Part shown: positions 1 through 5,083 of the stretch, piece after piece
Layout of the letters: every line of letters begins with the position of its first letter
Numbering within the stretch: the stretch's first letter is position 1
NCBI GenBank assembly: GCA_003648675.1
Contig: QMPS01000080.1
Span: forward strand, 1 to 5,083
Reading direction: 5' to 3'
Length of the DNA stretch: 5,083 bases
Origin: Aquificota bacterium
Lineage (GTDB): Bacteria > Thermosulfidibacterota > Thermosulfidibacteria > Thermosulfidibacterales > B14-G1
The notes under the pieces: generated by a model
Database searches by the model: none
What the model was told of the DNA's origin: nothing
Seen by the model: only the letters and a program-made list of their open reading frames with translations
Program-made: the position numbers and the translations under genes

Positions 1-1
1 G

Positions 2-400
2 TTGGATGGAGCCAAAAGATATATCCACGTGGCCATGTATGCCTTTACCAGCCGGTATCTTGCTCAAGCCCTGGTTCGGGCCAAGGATCGGGGTGTGGAG
101 GTGAAGGTTGTGCTGGACAGATCTTTCCAGGAGGAGAGTGACTATTCCAAAGGAGATTTTCTCAGGCGCAAGGGTATTCCCGTGAAGCTGATTTCTCCCG
201 CTATGTTGAGGGGTCTGAGGGTGATCAAGGGGTTGATGCACCACAAGTTTGCTGTGGTGGATGGTAGAGTGGTGATCACTGGGTCTTACAACTGGACGGC
301 TAGGGCCGAGCGGGTGAACTATGAAAACCTGCTGATATTCGTGGATTCTCCTGGGTTGGCCCAGGCCTATGAGGAGGAGTTTAGGAGGCTGTGGCGGTGA
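2..400 (+). CDS. Phospholipase D-family nuclease (single HKD), 5'-partial
   Basis: This is the C-terminal 132 codons of a PLD-superfamily protein of the small Nuc-like endonuclease type. The catalytic HKD motif is visible: H80-x-K82-x4-D87, followed by G94-S95-x-N97. Upstream is the usual alternating core: DGAKRYIHVAMYAFTS, then an ALVRAKDRGVEVKVVLDR helix-strand unit. In this family the DGAK segment is internal, preceded by a further strand and often a signal peptide. The TTG at the window edge is therefore probably an internal Leu codon, and the true start lies outside. Single-HKD enzymes generally dimerise to form one active site and cleave phosphodiesters, usually DNA or RNA, without a metal. 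Location cannot be judged without the N-terminus. Two nearly adjacent stops (TGA, TAG) end it, 63 bp before the next gene on the same strand, so the two may be cotranscribed. A phospholipid substrate is possible but less likely at this size. Confidence 0.88.
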   Translation: MDGAKRYIHVAMYAFTSRYLAQALVRAKDRGVEVKVVLDRSFQEESDYSKGDFLRRKGIPVKLISPAMLRGLRVIKGLMHHKFAVVDGRVVITGSYNWTARAERVNYENLLIFVDSPGLAQAYEEEFRRLWR

Positions 401-444
401 TAGGAGTTAAAAGTAAAGTGGGAAAAGCGAAGTGTTAGGGCTTG

Positions 445-453
445 AAGGTGGAG
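445..453 (+). promoter_or_regulatory. Ribosome binding site of the OB-fold-like gene
   Basis: AAGGTGGAG lies 10 bases before ATG 464. Together with the in-frame stop at 443-445 it fixes the start of this otherwise unrecognised gene. Confidence 0.6.
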
Positions 454-463
454 ATGGGGATCC

Positions 464-940
464 ATGGTTTGGGGCCGAAAGTGGAAGAGTAACAAGTCGA
501 GATCCGTGAGCAGGAAAGCTAGGGGCTTCTGGGGAGCAGTTTTTCTTATTCTTCTGGGGGCGTTGGCCTACCACTTTTCTCCTTTGATAACGGGCTCGGT
601 GCCTGAGCCCCATAAGGCGCAGGGTCCTTTTCCTGTGGGAGTGGTGAGGGTGGCTCCCATGCCTGCTCATGAGGCCATGTCTGCTGGGTTGGATGGGATA
701 TTGGTCTGTTTAGAGGGTCCTCTGGAGGAGGAGAGGAAGACCAGGAGTGGGACTTTGCTCCTGTGGGTGGATGGGTTTAAAGTAGTAGCTTATCCCTTTC
801 TGGCTAGGGACCTGGCCAGAGGGATGAGGCCCGGACTCAGGGTGAAGGTTGTGGGGGTGCTCAGAAATCATCCCCGGTACGGCTGGGAGGTGATCCTCAG
901 ACGCCCTTCGGATCTGGAGCCAGTCCGGCCTTCTTTTTGA
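464..940 (+). CDS. Membrane-anchored protein with probable OB-fold-like domain
   Basis: This is a 158-residue protein that I cannot assign to a named family. Residues 1-20 are strongly basic (many Lys, Arg, Ser). Residues about 21-43 form one hydrophobic segment (FWGAVFLILLGALAYHF), so an N-in signal anchor is expected with the rest outside the cytoplasm. A Pro-rich linker (about 46-68) leads to a beta-rich region (about 76-150). There short strands, the turn VDGFKVVAY, a helix-like LARDLARGM and GLRVKVVGVL give the rhythm of a nucleic-acid-binding OB-fold (YhcR/tRNA_anti-like); this is a pattern judgement, not a motif match. ATG 464 is the only plausible start: an in-frame TGA lies at 443-445, and an AAGGTGGAG Shine-Dalgarno at 445-453 is well spaced. 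It follows a PLD-type nuclease on the same strand, so a shared role in handling extracytoplasmic nucleic acid is conceivable. Its 3' end overlaps the convergent pseudouridine synthase gene by 44 bp. Confidence 0.72.
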   Translation: MVWGRKWKSNKSRSVSRKARGFWGAVFLILLGALAYHFSPLITGSVPEPHKAQGPFPVGVVRVAPMPAHEAMSAGLDGILVCLEGPLEEERKTRSGTLLLWVDGFKVVAYPFLARDLARGMRPGLRVKVVGVLRNHPRYGWEVILRRPSDLEPVRPSF

Positions 941-1658
941 GTTCTGCCACCTCTTGGGGGGTGAGGTGGCGGTAGCGGCCTTTAGGTAGGCCCTCCAAGG
1001 TGAGGTTGCCTATGGATACCCTTACCAGGGAGACCACAGGGTGGCCAACGGCTTGGAACATGCGTCGAATCTGGCGTTTCCTGCCCTCTTTTAAGACCAT
1101 CTCTAACTCCGTTTCTTTCCCTTTGGACTTGATGACCTTTATCTGGGCTGGAGCCGTTTTCCGGTACAGGCCCTTCTTCTTTTCATCTTCTAGTCTAATG
1201 CCCCGGCGGAGTCTCTTTAGTTTTTTCTCCGATGGCTGGCCCCTGACCTTAACGAGGTATCTCTTCTCCACGTGGTACCTTGGATGCATAAGGCGAAATG
1301 CCAGTTCTCCATCGTTGGTGAGGAGGAGCAGTCCCTCTGAGTCTAGATCCAGCCTTCCCACCGGATAGACTCTGGTTTTGAGGCCTTTTAATAGGTCTAT
1401 GACGGTGGGTGTGCCTTCTTTGGCTTCCACGGAGGTGATATAGCCCCGGGGCTTGTTGAGGATCACATAGGTGAAAGGCTGGGGTTTGACCACCGAGCCG
1501 TCCACTTCTACCTTGTCCTTTTCAGGATCTATCTTGGTTCCCAGTTCCTGGACGACTTGACCATTTACTGTGACTCGGCCCTGGAGGATGAGATTCTCGC
1601 CTTCCCTCCGGGAGGCCACGCCACATCTAGACAGGAATTTATGAAGTCTCTCCTTCAT
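897..1658 (-). CDS. RsuA/RluB-family rRNA pseudouridine synthase
   Basis: This 253-residue protein should isomerise a specific uridine of ribosomal RNA to pseudouridine in the cytoplasm. Residues 2-56 form an S4 RNA-binding domain (ERLHKFLSRCGVASRREGE...GRVTVNG). The catalytic domain follows with the family block YVILNKPRGYITS at 64-76. The active-site Asp is D104 in GRLDLDSEGLL (the usual form is GRLDxxTEGLL), and the conserved EGRKRQIRRM is at about 191-200. Length suits RluB/RsuA. The product is more like RluB (23S rRNA) than RsuA, but subfamily and site are not certain. I chose ATG 1658: a 16-codon extension to a TTG at 1706 adds residues outside the S4 domain and has no ribosome binding site. 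ATG 1658 also lacks a clear Shine-Dalgarno but overlaps the end of the upstream DUF502 gene by 20 bp, so translation is probably coupled. It is last in the leftward arg block and converges on the OB-fold-like gene. Confidence 0.93.
   Translation of the reverse strand: MKERLHKFLSRCGVASRREGENLILQGRVTVNGQVVQELGTKIDPEKDKVEVDGSVVKPQPFTYVILNKPRGYITSVEAKEGTPTVIDLLKGLKTRVYPVGRLDLDSEGLLLLTNDGELAFRLMHPRYHVEKRYLVKVRGQPSEKKLKRLRRGIRLEDEKKKGLYRKTAPAQIKVIKSKGKETELEMVLKEGRKRQIRRMFQAVGHPVVSLVRVSIGNLTLEGLPKGRYRHLTPQEVAELKKKAGLAPDPKGV
944..972. other. Inverted repeat just past the OB-fold-like gene stop
   Basis: GCCACCTC (946-953) and GAGGTGGC (963-970) are perfect 8-bp arms around a 9-base loop. As + strand RNA the stem extends by one T-G wobble and one C-G pair (944-945 with 971-972). 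It begins 3 bases after the TGA at 938-940 of the rightward gene, where a terminator would be expected. There is no T-tract after it on either strand, so a classical intrinsic terminator is not supported. It lies wholly inside the C-terminal coding region of the leftward pseudouridine synthase (the RHLTPQEVAEL segment), so it may be a coding coincidence. Confidence 0.4.
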
Positions 1659-2298
1659 GGGGCATAGGCGGGGTGGCGCTGGGTTGGATAAGTCCTCCCG
1701 ATACAACCAGCTTTATTCCCTCTTCTACACTCATCTCCAGAGGGATCACTTCGTCTTCGGGCACCACTATCATGAGCCCCGAGGTGGGGTTGGGGGTGGT
1801 GGGTATAAAAAGGGTTAGAGAGGTGGTGGGAAAGTGGGTCTTGAGCTCTCCTTTGGCTTGGCTGGTGACAAAAGCGATGGACCAGATTCCTTTTCTGGGG
1901 TATTCCACCATGACCACTCGCTTGAAGGAGCTGGCTGAAGAGGTGAAGATGACTGTCTCCACCAGTTGCTTGGCTGAGGTGTAAAGGCCTCGGATGAAGG
2001 GTATGTGTTCTAAAATCTTTTCCCCGAGCTGAAAGATTTTCTTGCCCAGAATATTGGTGGTGAAGAATCCTACCATAAGAATGAAGATGAGGGTGAGAAC
2101 CAGTCCCATGCCGGGGATGTGTTTCAGGTACTGGGGAGGGGTTCCAAGTTTTCTCAGGACGTCGAAGAGGATTGGTATGATCACCCGGTCTACTTTGTTC
2201 ACGATGAAGGCGACTGTAAAGAAGGTAAAGAAGAGAGGAACAAGGACGGCCAACCCTGCCAGGAAGGCCGTCCTGATGCGGTTTCTCAGTTTTTTCAT
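1639..2298 (-). CDS. DUF502-family membrane protein
   Basis: This 219-residue integral membrane protein is recognisable as DUF502, a widespread bacterial family whose plant relatives include COV1-type proteins; its biochemical role is not established. A short basic N-terminus (KKLRNRIR) precedes membrane segment 1 (about 11-33, AFLAGLAVLVPLFFTFFTVA). Segment 2 spans about 63-83 (GMGLVLTLIFILMVGFFTT). The typical family stretch follows (LGEKILEHIPFIRGLYTSAKQ, 91-111), then a beta-rich soluble domain with VEYPRKGIWSIAFVT (131-145), IPTTPNPTSG (165-174) and the acidic VPEDEVIPLEMSVEEG. The basic N-terminus suggests that both ends lie in the cytoplasm. The gene starts 6 bp after the argG stop and overlaps the pseudouridine synthase start by 20 bp, so it is almost surely cotranscribed with both. 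The ribosome binding site is weak (GAAAG/AAG-rich, inside the end of argG). An arginine-related function is only suggested by position. Confidence 0.92.
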   Translation of the reverse strand: MKKLRNRIRTAFLAGLAVLVPLFFTFFTVAFIVNKVDRVIIPILFDVLRKLGTPPQYLKHIPGMGLVLTLIFILMVGFFTTNILGKKIFQLGEKILEHIPFIRGLYTSAKQLVETVIFTSSASSFKRVVMVEYPRKGIWSIAFVTSQAKGELKTHFPTTSLTLFIPTTPNPTSGLMIVVPEDEVIPLEMSVEEGIKLVVSGGLIQPSATPPMPHEGETS

Positions 2299-2304
2299 GG
2301 CGTG

Positions 2305-3501
2305 TTACTTCTTTCTCGCCACCACCGATAGGGGGAGTCCCCAGATTTTGCAGAAGCCCTCTCCCGCCCTGTGCTCGAAGGCATCGGCAGCGTCGTACGT
2401 GGCCAGTTCATAGTCGTAAAGGGAGTACGGTGACTGCCTGCCTACAGGTATGCACTGACCCTTATAAAGTTTTACCCTGACGGTGCCCGTGAGCCGTTCT
2501 TGGGTTTTGTTTATGAAGGCATCCATGGCCTCTCTTAATGGAGAGAACCATAGACCGTAGTAAACCAACTCGGCGTACTTCACCGCCAGATATTCCTTGA
2601 ACCGGAAGGTTTCCCGGTCCAGACATAAGTGCTCCAGTTCTCTGTGGGCGGCGTAGAGGATGGTGGCGCCGGGAGCCTCGTATACTTCTCTGGACTTGAT
2701 GCCCACCAAACGGTTCTCCACCATGTCTACCCGGCCCACTCCGTACTGGCCGCCTACTTCATTGAGCTTTAACATGAGGGACACGGGGTCCATTTTCTCT
2801 CCATTGAGAGATACGGGTTCTCCCCCTTCAAAGTCGATTTCTAAGTAGAGGGGCTCATCGGGGGCCTCATGGGGGCTTTTGGTGATGAGATAGGCATCTT
2901 CAGGAGGTTCTTCCCAGGGGTCTTCCAGGATTCCGCACTCGATGCTGATGGACCAGATGTTCAGGTCTATGGAGTAGGGTTTGTCCTTGGTGACGGGCAC
3001 GGGGATTCCGTGCTTCTGAGCATACTCGATTTCTTCTTCCCTGGACCTGAACTCCCACTCCCTCACTGGTGCTAGGCATTTTAGATCGGGGTTGAGGGCC
3101 ATAACAGAGACTTCGAAGCGCACCTGGTCGTTGCCCTTGCCCGTGGCACCGTGGGCAACGGCATCGGCTCCTTCTTTTTCGGCCACCTCTACCAAATACT
3201 TGGAGATAATAGGCCTGTTGAGGGCCGTGCCTAAAGGGTATTTACCCTCATAAAGGGCCTGAGCTTTGAGGGCTTTGAAGCAGTAATCTCTGAGGAATTC
3301 CTCTTTCAAATCGTAGATGTGGACCTTGCTGGCCCCCGTAGCTAGAGCCTTTTTCCGTACCTCTTCCATGTCTTCCTGTTGTCCTACGTCGGCAGAGAAG
3401 GCGATGACCTCGCAGCCGTAGTTGTCTATGAGCCAGCGGATGATGACGGAAGTGTCCAGTCCCCCTGAATAGGCCAGCACCACCTTCTTGGGCTTTTCCA
3501 T
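2305..3501 (-). CDS. argG: Argininosuccinate synthase
   Basis: The enzyme joins citrulline and aspartate using ATP (giving AMP and pyrophosphate) to form argininosuccinate, the penultimate step of arginine synthesis, in the cytoplasm. The N-terminal nucleotide-binding P-loop of the N-type ATP pyrophosphatases is intact: AYSGGLDTSV at 10-19. Other conserved blocks are FSADVGQ (35-41), GTALNRPIISK (91-101), HGATGKGNDQVRFE (117-130) with the citrulline/aspartate-binding residues, SIDLNIW...IECGILEDP (177-195), and a C-terminal GRQSPYSLYDYELATY segment. At 398 residues it is full length for the family. The start at ATG 3501 is fixed by a perfect AGGAGG seven bases upstream. It follows argF by 12 bp and precedes DUF502 by 6 bp. 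argH, the usual next gene and next enzyme, is not found in the window. Confidence 0.98.
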   Translation of the reverse strand: MEKPKKVVLAYSGGLDTSVIIRWLIDNYGCEVIAFSADVGQQEDMEEVRKKALATGASKVHIYDLKEEFLRDYCFKALKAQALYEGKYPLGTALNRPIISKYLVEVAEKEGADAVAHGATGKGNDQVRFEVSVMALNPDLKCLAPVREWEFRSREEEIEYAQKHGIPVPVTKDKPYSIDLNIWSISIECGILEDPWEEPPEDAYLITKSPHEAPDEPLYLEIDFEGGEPVSLNGEKMDPVSLMLKLNEVGGQYGVGRVDMVENRLVGIKSREVYEAPGATILYAAHRELEHLCLDRETFRFKEYLAVKYAELVYYGLWFSPLREAMDAFINKTQERLTGTVRVKLYKGQCIPVGRQSPYSLYDYELATYDAADAFEHRAGEGFCKIWGLPLSVVARKK

Positions 3502-3508
3502 GGTTTTT

Positions 3509-3514
3509 CCTCCT
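3509..3514 (-). promoter_or_regulatory. Shine-Dalgarno of argG
   Basis: A perfect AGGAGG lies seven bases before the argG ATG. Its first base touches the last base of the argF stop codon, so the two genes are tightly joined in one transcript. Confidence 0.85.
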
Positions 3515-4428
3515 TATATCTGCTCCAGAAGCATGAGCATGAGAGCCTTCTGGAGGTGTAGTCTGTTTTCTGCTTGGTCCCATACTACGGAGCTGGGACC
3601 GTCTATCACTTCATTCACCACCTCTTCTCCCCTATGGGCGGGTAGGCAGTGCATGAAGATGGCTCCTGAGTCTGCCATTTCCATGAGCTGTGGGGTGACC
3701 TGGTATGGGGCAAAGGCCCGAAGCCTTTCCTCCCTCTCTTTGTCCTGCCCCATGCTCACCCATACGTCGGTGTAAACCACTTGGGCTCCTTTGACAGCTT
3801 CTTGTACCTCGCTTGCCATTTTCACCTTGGCCCCTTCTCGACGGGCAGCCTCCATAACCTCTTTCGGCGGCTCGTAGCCCTTGGGGGTGGCCAGTACCAC
3901 TTCTATGTCCACCCTGGCAGCTAGATTTGCCCAGGAGGCTGCTACATTATTTCCGTCTCCCACGAAAACCACTTTGATGCCCCGCCAGTTGCCCAAGGCT
4001 TCCTGGATGGTCACCAGATCGGCCAGAACCTGGCAGGGATGAAAGCGGTCGGAGAGAGCATTGATGACGGGAATGGAGGCGTGGGTGGCAAATTCCTCAA
4101 TGGTTTCATGCCGGTAGGTTCTCAAGGCTATGATGTCCAGATACCTGGAAAGGACCCTGGCAGTATCGGATATAGTTTCTCCTCTTCCGATCTGCAGTTC
4201 TGATGGGCTCATAAAGATCACCTCTCCTCCCAGTTGGTACATACCTGCCTGGAAGGAGACCCTGGTCCTGGTAGAGGGCTTTTCAAATAGGAGCCCTAAA
4301 CTCTTGCCCACTAAGGGTCTGTGGGGGATTCCCCTTTTTTGTAAGTCCTTCAACTTGAGGGTCCATTCTAAGAGGTGGAGTATCTCCTCTTGGGATAGGT
4401 CTAAAATGCATAGCAGGTCTTTCTTCAT
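3514..4428 (-). CDS. argF: Ornithine carbamoyltransferase (anabolic)
   Basis: The enzyme transfers the carbamoyl group from carbamoyl phosphate to ornithine, giving citrulline, which is the substrate of the next gene's product. All family signatures are present. The carbamoyl phosphate site is STRTR at 52-56 in KPSTRTRVSFQAG, and HPCQ is at 130-133. The hinge/nucleotide-like segment VVFVGDGNNVAASW is at 153-166. The ornithine loop DVWVSMG at 221-227 matches the SMG motif that separates ornithine from aspartate carbamoyltransferases. The catalytic Cys lies in HCLPAHRG at 260-267. At 304 residues it is the normal length. ATG 4428 has AAGGA at a spacing of eight. An anabolic role is inferred from its position ahead of argG and opposite an N-acetylglutamate synthase-like gene; no arginine deiminase pathway genes are visible. 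It is first in the leftward operon, with a short leader of about 25 bases predicted from the promoter. Confidence 0.97.
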   Translation of the reverse strand: MKKDLLCILDLSQEEILHLLEWTLKLKDLQKRGIPHRPLVGKSLGLLFEKPSTRTRVSFQAGMYQLGGEVIFMSPSELQIGRGETISDTARVLSRYLDIIALRTYRHETIEEFATHASIPVINALSDRFHPCQVLADLVTIQEALGNWRGIKVVFVGDGNNVAASWANLAARVDIEVVLATPKGYEPPKEVMEAARREGAKVKMASEVQEAVKGAQVVYTDVWVSMGQDKEREERLRAFAPYQVTPQLMEMADSGAIFMHCLPAHRGEEVVNEVIDGPSSVVWDQAENRLHLQKALMLMLLEQI

Positions 4429-4436
4429 TCTCCCTT

Positions 4437-4441
4437 TCCTT
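4437..4441 (-). promoter_or_regulatory. Shine-Dalgarno of argF
   Basis: AAGGA on the minus strand lies eight bases before ATG 4428. A second purine run (AGGGAGA) sits directly against the ATG and is too close to serve. Confidence 0.6.
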
Positions 4442-4459
4442 CTCTAAAAGTATCTGCTA

Positions 4460-4487
4460 ATTAGAACGCCTCATTCCCCTTTGTCAA
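4460..4487 (-). promoter_or_regulatory. Sigma-70-type promoter of the argF operon
   Basis: On the minus strand there is a perfect -35 TTGACA (4482-4487), a 16-base spacer, and a -10 TCTAAT (4460-4465) matching the consensus at five of six positions. Transcription would start near 4453, giving a leader of about 25 bases before the argF ATG. That leaves no room for an attenuator or riboswitch. An 8-bp palindrome CTAATTAG (4457-4464) covers the -10 box and could be a regulator contact, but I see no match to an ArgR box. Confidence 0.7.
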
Positions 4488-4490
4488 TCT

Positions 4491-4496
4491 GGAGGG
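4491..4496 (+). promoter_or_regulatory. Shine-Dalgarno deciding the TTG start of the acetyltransferase
   Basis: GGAGGG lies six bases before TTG 4503. It supports the non-ATG start, since the GNAT fold begins at once (KVEKATLKDAPQIHKLI). It sits four bases beyond the -35 box of the opposing argF promoter. Confidence 0.75.
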
Positions 4497-4502
4497 ATAG
4501 AG

Positions 4503-4973
4503 TTGAAAGTGGAAAAGGCCACTCTTAAAGATGCTCCCCAGATACATAAGCTCATCAATTCATATGCGGGCGAAGGCTTCCTACTTCCCCGGTCCCTGAT
4601 GGATATATACGAGTCTATCAGGGACTTTTTCGTGATTAGGGAGGGCGACAGGGTGGTGGCCACGGCAGCCCTGAAGGTTGTGTGGGAAGATTTGGCAGAG
4701 GTCAGGTCTGTGTTGGTCTCCGACGAGTTCAAGGGTAGAGGATGGGGAAGGGCTTTGGTAGAAGCTTGTATCAGAGAAGCGAGAGAGCTGGGGGTTAAAA
4801 AGGTTTTTGTCCTTACCAACTCTCCAGGTTACTTCTCCCGTTTGGGTTTCAGGTTGGTGGACAAGCGGAAGCTCCCCCACAAGGTGTGGTCCGATTGCTT
4901 GAAGTGTCCTAAGTTTCCTGACTGCGACGAGGTGGCTATGATGATGGTCTTGGAGGATCCCCGTCTGGAGTAG
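4503..4973 (+). CDS. GNAT acetyltransferase, short ArgA-type N-acetylglutamate synthase
   Basis: This 156-residue single-domain GNAT protein likely makes N-acetylglutamate from glutamate and acetyl-CoA, the entry step of arginine synthesis. The N-terminal ATLKDAPQIHKLINSY is the usual first strand and helix. The acceptor-side region includes LLPRSLMDIYESIRDFFV (27-44), typical of ArgA-like enzymes. The acetyl-CoA pyrophosphate loop is K77-G-R-G80-W-G82 after the strand VRSVLVSDEF. Late motifs VFVLTNSPGYFSRLGF (101-116) and LPHKVW (124-129) fit the short NAGS group. There is no N-terminal amino-acid-kinase domain as in classical ArgA. A cysteine cluster C132-x2-C135-x5-C141 near the C-terminus could bind metal or form a disulfide. 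It is divergent from argF, which supports the arginine role. The start is TTG with a strong Shine-Dalgarno. Another amino-acid N-acetyltransferase activity cannot be excluded. Confidence 0.88.
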   Translation: MKVEKATLKDAPQIHKLINSYAGEGFLLPRSLMDIYESIRDFFVIREGDRVVATAALKVVWEDLAEVRSVLVSDEFKGRGWGRALVEACIREARELGVKKVFVLTNSPGYFSRLGFRLVDKRKLPHKVWSDCLKCPKFPDCDEVAMMMVLEDPRLE

Positions 4974-5083
4974 GATCAATTTGTAGAATTAGTAGCCCTT
5001 TTGCCGTTTAAGAAGGGGTTATACCAACCTTCAAAAAATTATATCAATGTTATATATATGTGCAAAACGTGACTATATTAAAC
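4974..5083. other. AT-rich non-coding right edge with tandem 11-bp repeat
   Basis: I see no gene here. The last 53 bases (5031-5083) contain only 11 G or C, unlike the rest of the window. TTATATCAATG (5039-5049) and TTATATATATG (5050-5060) are adjacent copies matching at 9 of 11 positions. A loose + strand promoter-like pair, TTCAAA (5030-5035) and TATATA (5053-5058) with a 17-base spacer, matches consensus at four of six positions each, which is weak evidence in such AT-rich DNA. A short stem CCCTT/AAGGG (4996-5000 with 5013-5017) follows the acetyltransferase stop, but no T-tract follows it, so termination there is doubtful. Confidence 0.5.

Noticed and set aside
407..670. An 87-codon - strand open frame opposite the OB-fold-like gene start
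   Set aside because: The His/Arg/Pro-rich translation is typical of antisense shadows, and the + strand gene has a good start signal.
1659..1706. A 16-codon N-terminal extension of the pseudouridine synthase to a TTG at 1706
   Set aside because: The extra residues precede the S4 domain without homology-like character, and no Shine-Dalgarno precedes the TTG. ATG 1658 places the S4 domain at the N-terminus, as is usual.
2042..2413. A 123-codon + strand open frame opposite DUF502 and argG
   Set aside because: It lies antisense to two well-supported genes, its translation has no recognisable domain, and no ribosome binding site fits it.
3248..3583. A 111-codon - strand open frame spanning the argF-argG junction
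   Set aside because: It is a frame shadow of argG and the end of argF, with a low-complexity His/Arg/Gly-rich translation.
4429..4502. A + strand promoter for the acetyltransferase (for example TAGAAC at 4462-4467 as -10)
   Set aside because: The best -35 partners near 4440 match the consensus at only about three of six positions. A promoter must exist but I cannot place it.
4581..4979. A 132-codon - strand open frame opposite the acetyltransferase
   Set aside because: The opposite strand encodes a clear GNAT protein over the same region; the antisense translation shows no domain.
4996..5017. Intrinsic terminator after the acetyltransferase
   Set aside because: The stem is only five clean pairs with a long loop, and no T-run follows it.

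Overview
The window carries six protein-coding genes on about 5.1 kb, tightly packed, with no RNA genes, insertion sequences or CRISPR array that I can see. The proteins are rich in Lys, Arg and Glu, and Arg is often encoded by AGG/AGA. With moderate GC and very short intergenic gaps, this suggests a bacterium, possibly a thermophile. The taxon cannot be fixed from the sequence alone. Rightward genes lie at both ends, and a four-gene leftward block sits in the middle.

Left end (1-940, + strand): the C-terminal part of a single-HKD phospholipase D-family nuclease, cut by the window edge. It is followed by a small protein with one N-terminal membrane segment and a probable OB-fold-like beta domain. 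The second gene overlaps the 3' end of the central block tail-to-tail by 44 bp, and a perfect 8-bp inverted repeat lies just past its stop codon.

Centre (897-4428, - strand): an apparent operon in the order argF (ornithine carbamoyltransferase), argG (argininosuccinate synthase), a DUF502-family membrane protein, and an RsuA/RluB-type pseudouridine synthase. Gaps are 12 bp, then 6 bp, then a 20-bp overlap. A good sigma-70-type promoter (TTGACA-N16-TCTAAT) sits just upstream of argF. ArgF makes citrulline from ornithine and ArgG makes argininosuccinate from citrulline. argH is not next in line; DUF502 takes the place after argG.

Right end (4503-4973, + strand): a divergent short GNAT acetyltransferase resembling the short ArgA-type N-acetylglutamate synthases, which would be the first committed step of arginine synthesis. 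It starts at TTG with a strong Shine-Dalgarno. Only 74 bp separate it from argF, so the entry step and the late steps of arginine synthesis probably share one control region. The last 110 bp hold no gene. They are strongly AT-rich, with a tandem 11-bp imperfect repeat and possible promoter-like elements for something beyond the window.

Most of the window is ordinary housekeeping DNA. The points worth a second look are the nuclease/membrane OB-fold pair, the DUF502 protein embedded with arginine genes, the compact divergent arg control region, and the AT-rich right edge. I see no convincing new system.
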